Part shown: in pieces, positions 1 through 12,197 of the stretch | Numbering within the stretch: the stretch's first letter is position 1 | Layout: each line of letters begins with the position of its first letter | NCBI GenBank assembly: GCA_902470805.1 | Contig: CABRHX010000001.1 | Location: 62,001 to 126,000, forward strand | Source of the DNA: an uncultured Collinsella sp. | GTDB taxonomy: Bacteria > Actinomycetota > Coriobacteriia > Coriobacteriales > Coriobacteriaceae | Reading direction: 5' to 3' | Length of the DNA stretch: 64,000 nucleotides | Made by a program: the position numbers and the translations under genes | Notes under the pieces: model-generated | Seen by the model: only the letters and a program-made list of their open reading frames with translations | Database searches by the model: none | What the model was told of the DNA's origin: nothing

Positions 1-1688
<1,688 letters not shown>

Positions 1689-1694
1689 AGTCAA

Positions 1695-5186
<3,492 letters not shown>

Positions 5187-5259
5187 CAGGTTTTTCCTCC
5201 TTCACGGAAATGCTCGGTGGATTGGCGAGGCATAGCTTCGCCAGTTATCGCAACCTAAT

Positions 5260-5287
5260 AGTTTATCAGGTACCGACCGTTGAGCAA
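5260..5287 (-). promoter_or_regulatory. putative rpoBC promoter
   Basis: Reading the minus strand, TTGCTC (5282-5287) and TAAACT (5260-5265) are separated by 16 bases, about 75 bases upstream of the rpoB start. Both hexamers are imperfect. It lies beyond the galU terminator, which means rpoBC needs a promoter here. Position is an inference from consensus matching only. Confidence 0.4.
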
Positions 5288-5364
5288 GAAAAGCCTTGAC
5301 GCGATTGAGTTTTTGGAGTAGCAAAGTTTTTCGACAGAAAACATGCAGGTAGATGGATATGCAT

Positions 5365-5396
5365 CGAACACCTGTTCATATATTTTCTGTGAACAG
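5365..5396. promoter_or_regulatory. overlapping inverted repeats upstream of rpoB (LexA-box-like)
   Basis: CGAACACCTGTTC (5365-5377) fits the CGAAC-N4-GTTC pattern of Gram-positive LexA boxes. CTGTTCA (5372-5378) also pairs with TGAACAG (5390-5396) across 11 bases, giving a second inverted repeat. The site lies between the galU terminator and the candidate rpoB promoter. Function is unproven; chance similarity is possible. Confidence 0.35.
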
Positions 5397-5420
5397 AGGG
5401 TTAGCAATCGCAGCTCTTAT

Positions 5421-5454
5421 AAAAAAACGGGCGCGAACCGAAGTCCGCACCCGT
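5421..5454 (-). terminator. intrinsic terminator after galU
   Basis: On the minus strand ACGGGTGCG pairs with CGCGCCCGT around a short loop containing cttcgg, followed by a run of seven Ts. It starts 20 bases after the galU stop, so galU transcripts should mostly end before rpoB. Confidence 0.85.
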
Positions 5455-5474
5455 AAATGTCGATGCCCGAAGGC

Positions 5475-6383
5475 TTACTTACGCATCAAACCGCCGCGCT
5501 CGTCGATGGCATCCCAGAAGGCGCCGGCAAAGCGAGGATCGCTTGCAGCCATGAGGGCGTTGGTGGCCATCCAGCCAGACGGGGTACCGGTATCGTAGCC
5601 CGACAGCGGGTCGATGACGACGGCGTACATGGCCTCGCGGTCGAGCGAGCGGGCCATGGCGTCGGTGAGCTGGATCTCGCCGCCCTTACCGGCCTGCTGA
5701 TCGGCCAGCAGGTCCATGACCAACGGGCTCAGCAGGTAGCGACCGACGATGTACAGGTTGGACGGAGCCGCCTCGGGAGCGGGCTTCTCGACCAGGCCGC
5801 CGATGCGCCAAACGGCACCGGGCTCGTCGTCGGCGGCATTCTCGAAGCCCTCGAGAGCGCCCACGCGATCGCCGGCGATAACGCCATAGCGGCTGACTTC
5901 CTCGGGAGCGCACGCGGCAACGGCGATAACAGAAGCGCCACCGTGCTCCTTGGAGACGGCAAGCATCTTGTCGCAGATGTCGCGGTTGGGCACAACGTAG
6001 TCGCCCAGAAGAACCAGGAAGTTCTCCCCCGCCACAGCGTCAGCGGCAGAGCGAATGGCGTGACCGAGGCCCTTGGGCTCGTACTGATAGCGGAAGTCGA
6101 CCGGCATACCGCCCGCATGGGCGACGGCGTCGGCATAAGCATCCTTGCCGCGCTCGCGCAGCAGGTTCTCGAGCGAACGATCGGGCTGGAAGTAGCTCAG
6201 CAACTCGGGCTTGCCGGGAGAGGTGACGATAATGGCGTCGTCGACCTCCTCGGGGTCGAGCGCCTCCTCGACGACGTACTGGATGACCGGCTTGTCGAGC
6301 ACCGGCAGCATCTCTTTAGGCGTGCACTTGGTGCCAGGCAGAAAACGCGTGCCAAGACCGGCGGCGGGGATGATTGCCTTCAT
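5475..6383 (-). CDS. galU: UTP-glucose-1-phosphate uridylyltransferase
   Basis: Makes UDP-glucose from UTP and glucose-1-phosphate in the cytoplasm, feeding cell-envelope polysaccharide and galactose metabolism. The 302-aa length matches the family. The N-terminal nucleotide-binding loop AAGLGTRFLP (residues 7-16) and the following PKEMLPV (22-28) are classical, and GLGHAIRSA further on is also typical. The start ATG at 6383 is the only one that keeps the MKAIIPAAG beginning. Position is odd: it lies between rplL and rpoB, which are adjacent in most bacteria, yet it has a terminator on each side (6636-6670 upstream, 5421-5454 downstream), so it seems to be an independent transcription unit dropped into a conserved cluster. 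Confidence 0.95.
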   Translation of the reverse strand: MKAIIPAAGLGTRFLPGTKCTPKEMLPVLDKPVIQYVVEEALDPEEVDDAIIVTSPGKPELLSYFQPDRSLENLLRERGKDAYADAVAHAGGMPVDFRYQYEPKGLGHAIRSAADAVAGENFLVLLGDYVVPNRDICDKMLAVSKEHGGASVIAVAACAPEEVSRYGVIAGDRVGALEGFENAADDEPGAVWRIGGLVEKPAPEAAPSNLYIVGRYLLSPLVMDLLADQQAGKGGEIQLTDAMARSLDREAMYAVVIDPLSGYDTGTPSGWMATNALMAASDPRFAGAFWDAIDERGGLMRK

Positions 6384-6635
6384 AGTATTCAGGGATCCTT
6401 TCGCAGGCGCAGGATGCGCCCTGTGCGTGCGGCACAGCGGCCGCAGACCAAATTGCGATACCGAAGTATCTTACCGCCGGAGACATACGTCGCCGTAAGG
6501 CAAACGCAATTCTTCAGCAGGTCAACGCAAATTATTGCTCGAATGGTGCAATTTTATCGACCAACGGTAGCGACCCCAAAGCACCGCAAACGACAGCAAT
6601 TTGCATGCCGAGCCAGCAAAATAGAGGGGTCATAA

Positions 6636-6670
6636 CAAAAAAGACGGGGCTCGCAATGCGAACCCCGTCT
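6636..6670 (-). terminator. intrinsic terminator after rplL
   Basis: Minus-strand stem AGACGGGGTTCGC / GCGAGCCCCGTCT (one mismatch, 3-base loop) followed by six Ts. It separates rplJL from galU. The remaining bases up to the galU start (6384-6635) hold no gene; I could not assign a convincing galU promoter there. Confidence 0.85.
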
Positions 6671-6697
6671 GCAAAGAAATCTGGCGAGAAAGCCTGA

Positions 6698-7075
6698 TTA
6701 CTTGAGGGTGACAGCAGCGCCAGCAGCCTCGAGCTTCTCCTTGGCAGCCTCGGCGTCCTCCTTCTTGGCACCCTCGAGAACAGCCTTGGGAGCGCCCTCG
6801 ACGACCTCCTTGGCCTCCTTCAGGCCAAGGTTGGTGAGCTCACGGACGGCCTTGATGACCTGGATCTTGTTGTCGCCGAAGCCCTCGAGCACGACGTCAA
6901 ACTCGGTCTTCTCCTCGGCCTCAGCAGCGCCAGCAGCGGGAGCGGCGACAACAGCGGCAGGAGCAGCGGCGGAAACGCCGAAGGTGTCCTCGATAGCCTT
7001 AACGAGCTCGGAAGCCTCGAGAAGGGTCATTTCCTTAAGAGCATCGATGATCTCATCGGTGGTAAGCTTAGCCAT
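6698..7075 (-). CDS. rplL: 50S ribosomal protein L7/L12
   Basis: Stalk protein of the large ribosomal subunit that recruits translation GTPases. The predicted protein is 125 aa, the usual length. It has the N-terminal dimerisation helices (LTTDEIIDALKEMTLLEAS), an alanine-rich hinge at about residues 38-55, and the conserved C-terminal domain with KEAKEVVEGAPKAV. An upstream in-frame ATG would add 11 residues, but the start at 7075 (MAKLTT) is preferred because an AAAGGAC ribosome-binding site lies just before it. It is the second gene of the rplJL operon, 102 bases after rplJ, and ends at a terminator. Confidence 0.97.
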   Translation of the reverse strand: MAKLTTDEIIDALKEMTLLEASELVKAIEDTFGVSAAAPAAVVAAPAAGAAEAEEKTEFDVVLEGFGDNKIQVIKAVRELTNLGLKEAKEVVEGAPKAVLEGAKKEDAEAAKEKLEAAGAAVTLK

Positions 7076-7177
7076 TTCTAAGTCCTTTCGGTTTCCGTGC
7101 GGATGCACGGAGATCAGTTAAAACACGGCGCGAATGCGCCAGGGATGCGGCGTTGCCGCCGCGGGTGAAAACAGCAA

Positions 7178-7699
7178 CTAGGCTGCCTTCTGCTCGGAGA
7201 CCTGCTGAATCGAACGAGCGAGACCAGAGGAAACGCCGTTGACGCAGACAGCGATGTCGCGAGCGAAACCGGAGATGAGACCGGCGATCTGGCCGAGAAG
7301 CTGATCCTTGGTGGGCAGCTCGGCGATAGCCTTAACATCATCAGCGGAAACGGCCTTGCCGTCGGAGATACCGCCCTTGATCTCAAGGACGCCCTTGGAC
7401 TTAGCAGAGAAGTCCTTAAGGGCCTTAGCGGCCTCGACCGGCTCGGTCTCGTAGAACACATAAGCAACGGGGCCGGCGAGGATCTCGTCGATCTCGGGCT
7501 GCTCCTGGTTCTTGAGAGCGATCTTGACCAGATTGTTCTTGTAGACCTTCATCTCGGCGCCGCACTCGCGAAGCTGATGACGCAGCTCCTGAGCCTGCTT
7601 AACCGTCAGACCGTTGTAGTTGACGACGAACAGACCGGCGTTCTCGGCGATACGGGACTCGATCTCTGCAACCTTGTCGATTTTGTACTGCTGGGGCAT
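7178..7699 (-). CDS. rplJ: 50S ribosomal protein L10
   Basis: Base of the ribosomal stalk; it binds 23S rRNA through its N-terminal domain and L7/L12 dimers through its C-terminal helix. The 173-aa length fits. The N-terminal half shows the family pattern (FVVNYNGLTVKQAQELRHQLRE, seen here from about residue 24). The start at 7699 follows a GAGGAGGTG ribosome-binding site. It is the first gene of the rplJL operon and is preceded by an L10 leader, so synthesis is probably limited by free L10-L12 complex binding its own mRNA. The end is alanine-lysine rich and unremarkable. Confidence 0.97.
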   Translation of the reverse strand: MPQQYKIDKVAEIESRIAENAGLFVVNYNGLTVKQAQELRHQLRECGAEMKVYKNNLVKIALKNQEQPEIDEILAGPVAYVFYETEPVEAAKALKDFSAKSKGVLEIKGGISDGKAVSADDVKAIAELPTKDQLLGQIAGLISGFARDIAVCVNGVSSGLARSIQQVSEQKAA

Positions 7700-7909
7700 G
7701 AATTACACCTCCTCAAATTCTTTCCGGGCACGGTCCGCCACAAGGACGTGACGGGGGCATGTCCAAAAAGAAAGCCCCCGCGCTGCATGAGCGACGGGGG
7801 CGAGAAGACATATCTACTCGACCACCTCGGCTGGCGGGATGTCCCATTAAGCTCGCGGGTAAGACCCGTTTGCGCCGGCTGTCTCTGGCAGCGGATTCGT
7901 GCGTGAACC
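7700..7909 (-). ncRNA. L10 leader (ribosomal protein autoregulatory mRNA leader)
   Basis: The untranslated leader of rplJ carries the segments expected of the L10 leader: on the minus strand CTGCCAGAGACAGCCGGCG, an AGCTTAATGGGACATCCCGC segment and CCAGCCGAGG, followed by a strong attenuator hairpin (7765-7801). The L10-L12 complex binds such leaders to repress its own operon. The transcript is expected to begin near 7909 from the promoter at 7916-7944. The call rests on layout and partial recall of the Rfam L10_leader pattern; a covariance search would settle it. Confidence 0.75.
7765..7801 (-). terminator. attenuator hairpin in the rplJ leader
   Basis: Minus-strand stem GCCCCCG..CGCT / AGCG..GGGGGC followed by TTTCTTTTTGG, 66 bases before the rplJ start. 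In this position it works as a conditional terminator or attenuator rather than as the end of a gene. Confidence 0.75.
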
Positions 7910-7915
7910 GAAAGT

Positions 7916-7944
7916 ATTATGGCGGGGACCCCGGCGTCGGTCAA
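7916..7944 (-). promoter_or_regulatory. promoter of rplJL
   Basis: TTGACC (-35, 7939-7944) and CATAAT (-10, 7916-7921) with an ideal 17-base spacer on the minus strand, directly ahead of the L10 leader. Confidence 0.75.
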
Positions 7945-7980
7945 CGGCAACTCTGGCTGCACACAATTCCACCATCTCGG

Positions 7981-8110
7981 TCGCGCCGCCAAAGGCCAGG
8001 CGCAAGCTTTTCGCTCGGTCAGGTCCTGGGCTCGCACGAAGAGCACATTTAGTGCTCTTCGGCTCGTGCGGAATCTACGAAAAGCTTGCGCCTGGCCTTT
8101 GGCGGCGCGA
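7981..8110. repeat. 130-base giant palindrome with nested hairpin
   Basis: The two 33-base outer arms (7981-8013 and 8078-8110) are perfect reverse complements, starting TCGCGCCGCCAAAGG and ending GGCGGCGCGA. Inside the 64-base centre is a second palindrome, CGAAGAGCAC / GTGCTCTTCG with an ATTTA loop, whose flanks (CGCACG / CGTGCG) also pair. No T-run follows on either strand. It lies between the end of the aminotransferase gene and the rplJ promoter. The rest of 7945-8206 shows no gene. Confidence 0.9.
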
Positions 8111-8206
8111 CCTGTGTTGACTTTGGGGCAGCCAGGGTTGCCGTTGGCCGGCGCGCCCCACGCATAACCCTTATGTCGGTGGGCTGATGTGTTGCATCCC
8201 GTTGGG

Positions 8207-9343
8207 CTATAAGGTTGAAATGAAGGTTGACAGGCGATTGAGGCCTTCGTCTAGGTCTTGGTCGGAGACGCAGTAGCTGAGGCGGATGTGGCCTTCGGTG
8301 CCGAAGCAGTCGCCTGGGACTAGGGCTACGTTTGCTTCTTTGATGGCTTTGATGCAGAAATCTTCGCTGGTTAGGCCGTACTGTTTGATGCTGGGGAAGG
8401 TGTAGAAGGCTCCTGCGGGTTCTACGACGTCGAGGCCCATGTTGTTGAGGGCTGTAAGAACTCGTTCGCGGCGGGCTCGGTAGACTTCGAGCATGGGGGT
8501 GGGGTCGACGGTGAGGGCTCGGGCTGCGGCGTCCATCTCGAAGGAGACGGCGCTCGATACTAGGTATTGGTGAGCTTTTGCGATCTCGGCGATGACGGGG
8601 GCTGCGGCTGCGAGCCAGCCCAAGCGCCAGCCGGTCATGGCCCAGGGCTTGGAGAAGCTCTCGATGACTACCGTCTGCTCACGCAGCGCCGGGTGGCGCT
8701 GGGCAAAGCGCTCGTAGCCATCCACATAAACCAGGCGGTTGTATACGTCGTCGCAGACCACGTAGATGCCCGCCTGCTCCGCCACGTGCGCCACGGCGTC
8801 GAGCGAAGCCGCGTTGAGGATACAGCCCGTAGGATTGTTGGGCGAGCAGATGACGATGGCCTTGGTCGCCGGCGTCACGCAAGCACGAAGTGCGTCCTCG
8901 TCAATCTGGAATTGCGCAGGCTCCGTATCCAAAAAGACCGCCTTGGCGTGATTGGCCACGACGATGCTCTCGTACAGGCCAAAGGCCGGCGTGGGAATAA
9001 TGACCTCGTCGCCGGGGTTGAGCATAGCCATGAATGTTGCCGACAGCGCCTCGGTCGCACCGTCGGTCAGGATGACCTCATCGGCGGAAAACGCCAGGCC
9101 CGCGTCATCCATATATCTGGACAGTGCATCGCGCAGGGCGGGGCGACCGTTGTTGGGCGGATAGTGCGTGTCGCCGCGGTCCAGCGCGGCGGTCACCTCG
9201 GCGCTAATCACATCGGGCGTGGGAAAATCGGGCTCGCCGAGCGCGAGCGCAATGCATCCCGGATGCTGGGCGGCGAGCGCGTTGATTCGGCGGATGCCGG
9301 AGGGCTTGAGCGTGGCAAGCGAGGTATTCATGGGCAGACGCAT
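8207..9343 (-). CDS. PLP-dependent class I/II aminotransferase
   Basis: A 378-aa fold-type I aminotransferase of the aspartate/aromatic aminotransferase group, transferring an amino group between amino acids and 2-oxo acids. Visible landmarks are ALGEPDF (residues 34-40), the PLP-contact motif SPNNPTG (167-173), CDDVY (197-201), the Schiff-base lysine K232 in SFSKPW and a C-terminal IRLSY arginine expected to hold the substrate carboxylate. The ATG at 9343 follows AAAGGAA at good spacing; the ATG four codons later is possible but less well placed. It is divergent from the gene at 9437. The exact substrate cannot be read from the sequence. Confidence 0.9.
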   Translation of the reverse strand: MRLPMNTSLATLKPSGIRRINALAAQHPGCIALALGEPDFPTPDVISAEVTAALDRGDTHYPPNNGRPALRDALSRYMDDAGLAFSADEVILTDGATEALSATFMAMLNPGDEVIIPTPAFGLYESIVVANHAKAVFLDTEPAQFQIDEDALRACVTPATKAIVICSPNNPTGCILNAASLDAVAHVAEQAGIYVVCDDVYNRLVYVDGYERFAQRHPALREQTVVIESFSKPWAMTGWRLGWLAAAAPVIAEIAKAHQYLVSSAVSFEMDAAARALTVDPTPMLEVYRARRERVLTALNNMGLDVVEPAGAFYTFPSIKQYGLTSEDFCIKAIKEANVALVPGDCFGTEGHIRLSYCVSDQDLDEGLNRLSTFISTL

Positions 9344-9436
9344 GGCGTTCCTTTCGTAAGGGTTGCACTAGGATAGCGCGGCGGAACGCCGCCGGACGGT
9401 GTAACCTAAACGGAAACCAACCGGAAAGGAGGCGGC

Positions 9437-10099
9437 ATGGAGCCGACCGCGCGCAGCGATGTACCAAAAACGCTGCAAACCATTGCGTATATCAGCATTC
9501 CCAATAGTGCCGATCTTGAGTTTTTGCTCTGGGACCTGCAGGATGCCATCGCCGCCTATGCACAGCTTTCCGGCACCGCACTCCCCCGCCCGGTCAACTT
9601 GAAGGCAAATGACGCCGGCAGCGTTGCCGATGGCATCGTGCTGGCCATTGAAGATGTGGCTGACGATGAGACGTTGACAGCCATCGAGCAGGCGCTTGAG
9701 CGCTTTGGCGGTACGGGAACGCGCGTCTATGCCGCGATTCGAGCCGCACAAGAGAGCACTGAGCAGGCGCGTGGGACCGCCGTTCGCCTGCACAAGGCAT
9801 GTGAGCGCCATGACCAATTGTGGTGTGGCGGCGTTGCCATCTGCGCCGGCAGCGGCATCGCAGCGCTTCGTCGCTCCCCGCGCATGGGCCTCTTGCGCCG
9901 ACCGTTTTCGGAAGCGATGGACAAGCTCGTGGGCGCTGTGCGCATGGGCTGCTCCGTCAAGCATGCACAGCGACTTGGCGGCGGCAATGCCGCCAACGTC
10001 GACGCCGACGGCATGGTTTGCGCCGAGCCAGCCGTGCCCGCGCCGATCTGGCGAGGCGTTCTGAAACGTCTGGGCGCCCACGCTCAAACAAAAATCTAA
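9437..10099 (+). CDS. hypothetical protein, possible flavodoxin-like fold
   Basis: I do not recognise this 220-aa protein with certainty. It starts after a near-perfect AAAGGAGG ribosome-binding site and uses normal codons, so it is a real gene. The first part has alternating short hydrophobic strands (TIAYISIPN, ADGIVLAIEDV), and the centre has RLHKACERHDQLWCGGVAICAGSGI in the manner of NADPH-dependent FMN-reductase/flavodoxin-like proteins, where a Gly-Gly segment precedes a loop at the flavin site. It has no signal peptide or membrane helix. The stop is one base from the end of the convergent glycosylase gene. A role in redox chemistry is a guess; remote-homology or structure prediction would be decisive. 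Confidence 0.6.
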   Translation: MEPTARSDVPKTLQTIAYISIPNSADLEFLLWDLQDAIAAYAQLSGTALPRPVNLKANDAGSVADGIVLAIEDVADDETLTAIEQALERFGGTGTRVYAAIRAAQESTEQARGTAVRLHKACERHDQLWCGGVAICAGSGIAALRRSPRMGLLRRPFSEAMDKLVGAVRMGCSVKHAQRLGGGNAANVDADGMVCAEPAVPAPIWRGVLKRLGAHAQTKI

Positions 10100-10100
10100 A

Positions 10101-10664
10101 TTAAATAACAGCCCAGTCAACGGCTTCGTGCCAACGCTCGACAAGACGCTCCAGGCGCCAGGCGGCATTGGCGGGACTTGTCGAGGGCAGGACGATGGCA
10201 GGCAGCCCCGTCCGATCTTGCAAGTAGCGTTTGTAGAGTCGCCCTGCCGTGCCGCCGTTACAGGCAACGACCTCAATCGGCGCGGCATCGGTAATGCGCT
10301 CGATATGTGCCGGCACAACGTTGCGGATGCTCGCGTCGCTCGAGCCCTTAATGTCGCAGCTCTCGACCACATCCCACAGGGCCACGCCGCCGTTCAGCAG
10401 CATGGCCCGCTTGGCGGCAATGGAGGCATCGAGCGTCGCGGGCTCACCGCTTGCCAAAGGATCGCCCTCGTTGGGCGGCACAGGCATACCGAGGCACGTG
10501 GCCATCACACGCCAAAAGCGATTCTGAGGGTTGCCGTAATAAAAGGCATTGGCGCGCGAAAGCACCGAGGGAAACGACCCGAGCACCAAAACGCGCGAGT
10601 GCTCGTCAAACACGGGCTCAAACCCATGCTCAATATGTTGATAGCCCTCGTCAGACACGGCCAT
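10101..10664 (-). CDS. DNA-deoxyinosine glycosylase (Mug/UDG superfamily)
   Basis: Predicted to excise hypoxanthine or mismatched uracil from DNA at the start of base-excision repair; cytoplasmic, 187 aa. The N-terminal motif VLVLGSFPS is the water-activating region of this uracil-DNA-glycosylase subfamily, followed by FYYGNPQNRFW, in which the asparagine is the likely catalytic or orienting residue; LPSTSPAN near the C-terminus matches the second conserved motif. Its start lies 3 bases after the stop of the GH13 gene, without a clear ribosome-binding site of its own, so translation is probably coupled to that gene even though their functions seem unrelated. Confidence 0.85.
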   Translation of the reverse strand: MAVSDEGYQHIEHGFEPVFDEHSRVLVLGSFPSVLSRANAFYYGNPQNRFWRVMATCLGMPVPPNEGDPLASGEPATLDASIAAKRAMLLNGGVALWDVVESCDIKGSSDASIRNVVPAHIERITDAAPIEVVACNGGTAGRLYKRYLQDRTGLPAIVLPSTSPANAAWRLERLVERWHEAVDWAVI

Positions 10665-10667
10665 GGG

Positions 10668-12044
10668 CTAGGCTCTCAACAGATAGCGCACCTCGTAGGG
10701 TGCAAGCTCAAGGGTACCCGTCAGCTCGACCGTGGGCGCATCGTCGGCAAGCAGGTCGACGAAGGAGCCGTTGAGTTCGCCGGCGCCAAAGGTGTAAGGC
10801 TCACCCACGGCATTCACCGCCACGAGCACCGCCGCGTCGTCGCAGGCGCGCTCGAACAGCAGCTGCTTGTTCTGGATCACCACGTTGCGATAGGCACCGT
10901 AGTTGAGAGCACGGGCAGCCGCGTCGTCGGCCGAGCGAAGGTGCGCAAGCTGCGTGATGAACGCCGTCAGCTCGTTGGGCGCAGGCTCATTGAGCGCAGG
11001 TCGCAGCGCCCAGTCGCCATCGGGGCCGCCCTTTTCGCCAGCAATTCCCCACTCGCTGCCATAGTAGACGCACGGGATGCCCGGCATGCCAAAGAGCATG
11101 CCATAGGCGGGACGCAGGCAGGATTTGTCGGTGAGGATACTTGCCAGGCGCGGCACATCGTGGTTGTCGACAAACGAAAGCAGATGTTTGCCGCGGTAGA
11201 TGCACCAAGGGTCGCCGCCAAACTGACGGTGCAGCGAATGGGCGATCTCGAACATGTTGACCGAGTTAAAGCTGGAATACAGGCCCTTGTAGCACTCGTA
11301 ATTAGTGCACGAGTCGAGCATCTCGTCGTTGACGATCTGATTGTAGTCGCCGTGGAGCGTCTCGCCGATGAGCACAAAGCCGGGCTTGAGCTCACGGGTA
11401 AAGGAGTGTAGGCGGCGCATAAAGTCGCGGTCGAGCATGTAGGCGACGTCCAGGCGCAGGCCGTCGACGCCAAAGACGTCGGCCCAACGGCGCACAGACT
11501 CGAGCAGGTAATCGACCACAGCGGGATTTTGCAGGTTGAGCTTCACAAGCTCAAAATGACCCTCCCAGCCCTCGTACCAAAAGCCGTCGCCATAGCAGGA
11601 GTCGCCGTCAAAACTGATGTGAAACCAATCCTTGTACGGCGAATCCCACTTGCGCTCCTGCACATCGCGGAAGGCCCAAAAGCCGCGACCGACGTGGTTG
11701 AAGACGGCATCGAGCACCACGCGGATGCCATGGGCGTGCAGCGTGTCGCATACGGCGGCAAAGTCGGCATCCCCGCCCAGGCGACGGTCTATATGGCGCA
11801 GGCTGCGCGTGTCGTAGCCGTGACTATCGGACTCGAGCGGCGGGTTGATGAGCACAGCGCCAACGCCGAGTTTTTGCAGGCAGTCGGCCCATTGGGCAAT
11901 CTTCATGATAGGAGCATCGGGGTTGGGTTCGACATCGGCGGCCTGGGCGAGCTCATCCTCGGCAACGGGGGCGGCGTTTTCGCGCGGAGCTCCGCAAAAG
12001 CCCAGCGGATAGATCTGATAGAACGTCGTCTCGTATGCCCACAT
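10668..12044 (-). CDS. GH13 alpha-glucan hydrolase (neopullulanase/cyclomaltodextrinase-like)
   Basis: Cytoplasmic alpha-amylase-family enzyme, 458 aa, expected to cut alpha-1,4-linked maltooligosaccharides. All four GH13 signature regions are visible: DAVFNH (112-117), GLRLDVAY with nucleophile D199, LIGET with acid/base E228, and FVDNHD with D296. There is no signal peptide and no N-terminal starch-binding domain, so it probably acts on imported oligosaccharides. The protein is short for a neopullulanase, which fits a compact single (beta/alpha)8 barrel with a small C-terminal beta domain. Start ATG at 12044. It is transcribed with the following glycosylase gene. Repeat copy A lies between this start and the MFS gene. 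Confidence 0.9.
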   Translation of the reverse strand: MWAYETTFYQIYPLGFCGAPRENAAPVAEDELAQAADVEPNPDAPIMKIAQWADCLQKLGVGAVLINPPLESDSHGYDTRSLRHIDRRLGGDADFAAVCDTLHAHGIRVVLDAVFNHVGRGFWAFRDVQERKWDSPYKDWFHISFDGDSCYGDGFWYEGWEGHFELVKLNLQNPAVVDYLLESVRRWADVFGVDGLRLDVAYMLDRDFMRRLHSFTRELKPGFVLIGETLHGDYNQIVNDEMLDSCTNYECYKGLYSSFNSVNMFEIAHSLHRQFGGDPWCIYRGKHLLSFVDNHDVPRLASILTDKSCLRPAYGMLFGMPGIPCVYYGSEWGIAGEKGGPDGDWALRPALNEPAPNELTAFITQLAHLRSADDAAARALNYGAYRNVVIQNKQLLFERACDDAAVLVAVNAVGEPYTFGAGELNGSFVDLLADDAPTVELTGTLELAPYEVRYLLRA

Positions 12045-12114
12045 AGCAACCTCCCGGTAAGCTCAACACAACGACATCCATTGTATGCCCAGCTTGTATC
12101 CCCTCCCCCAAAAT

Positions 12115-12182
12115 AAGTTACGGTGGAATAGTTCCTGCTTGGGCCTTCAAAGGCCTTAAACAGGAACTATTCCACCGCAACT
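12115..12182. repeat. palindromic repeat family 1, copy A
   Basis: AAGTTACGGTGGAATAG ... CTATTCCACCGCAACT: arms of 17 bases are perfect (CGGTGGAATAGTTCCTG / CAGGAACTATTCCACCG), extended by CCCCC and GGGG outside. It lies 16 bases after the stop of the MFS gene. The same terminal sequence recurs at 16253-16320 and 59526-59593. Confidence 0.85.
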
Positions 12183-12197
12183 GATGAGGGGACGTGG

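Noticed and set aside
7981..8110. insertion sequence
   Set aside because: No transposase ORF, no target duplication and far too short; kept as a palindromic element.
9368..10372. 334-codon minus-strand ORF
   Set aside because: Overlaps the well-started plus-strand gene at 9437 and the glycosylase in another frame; composition is that of a shadow.
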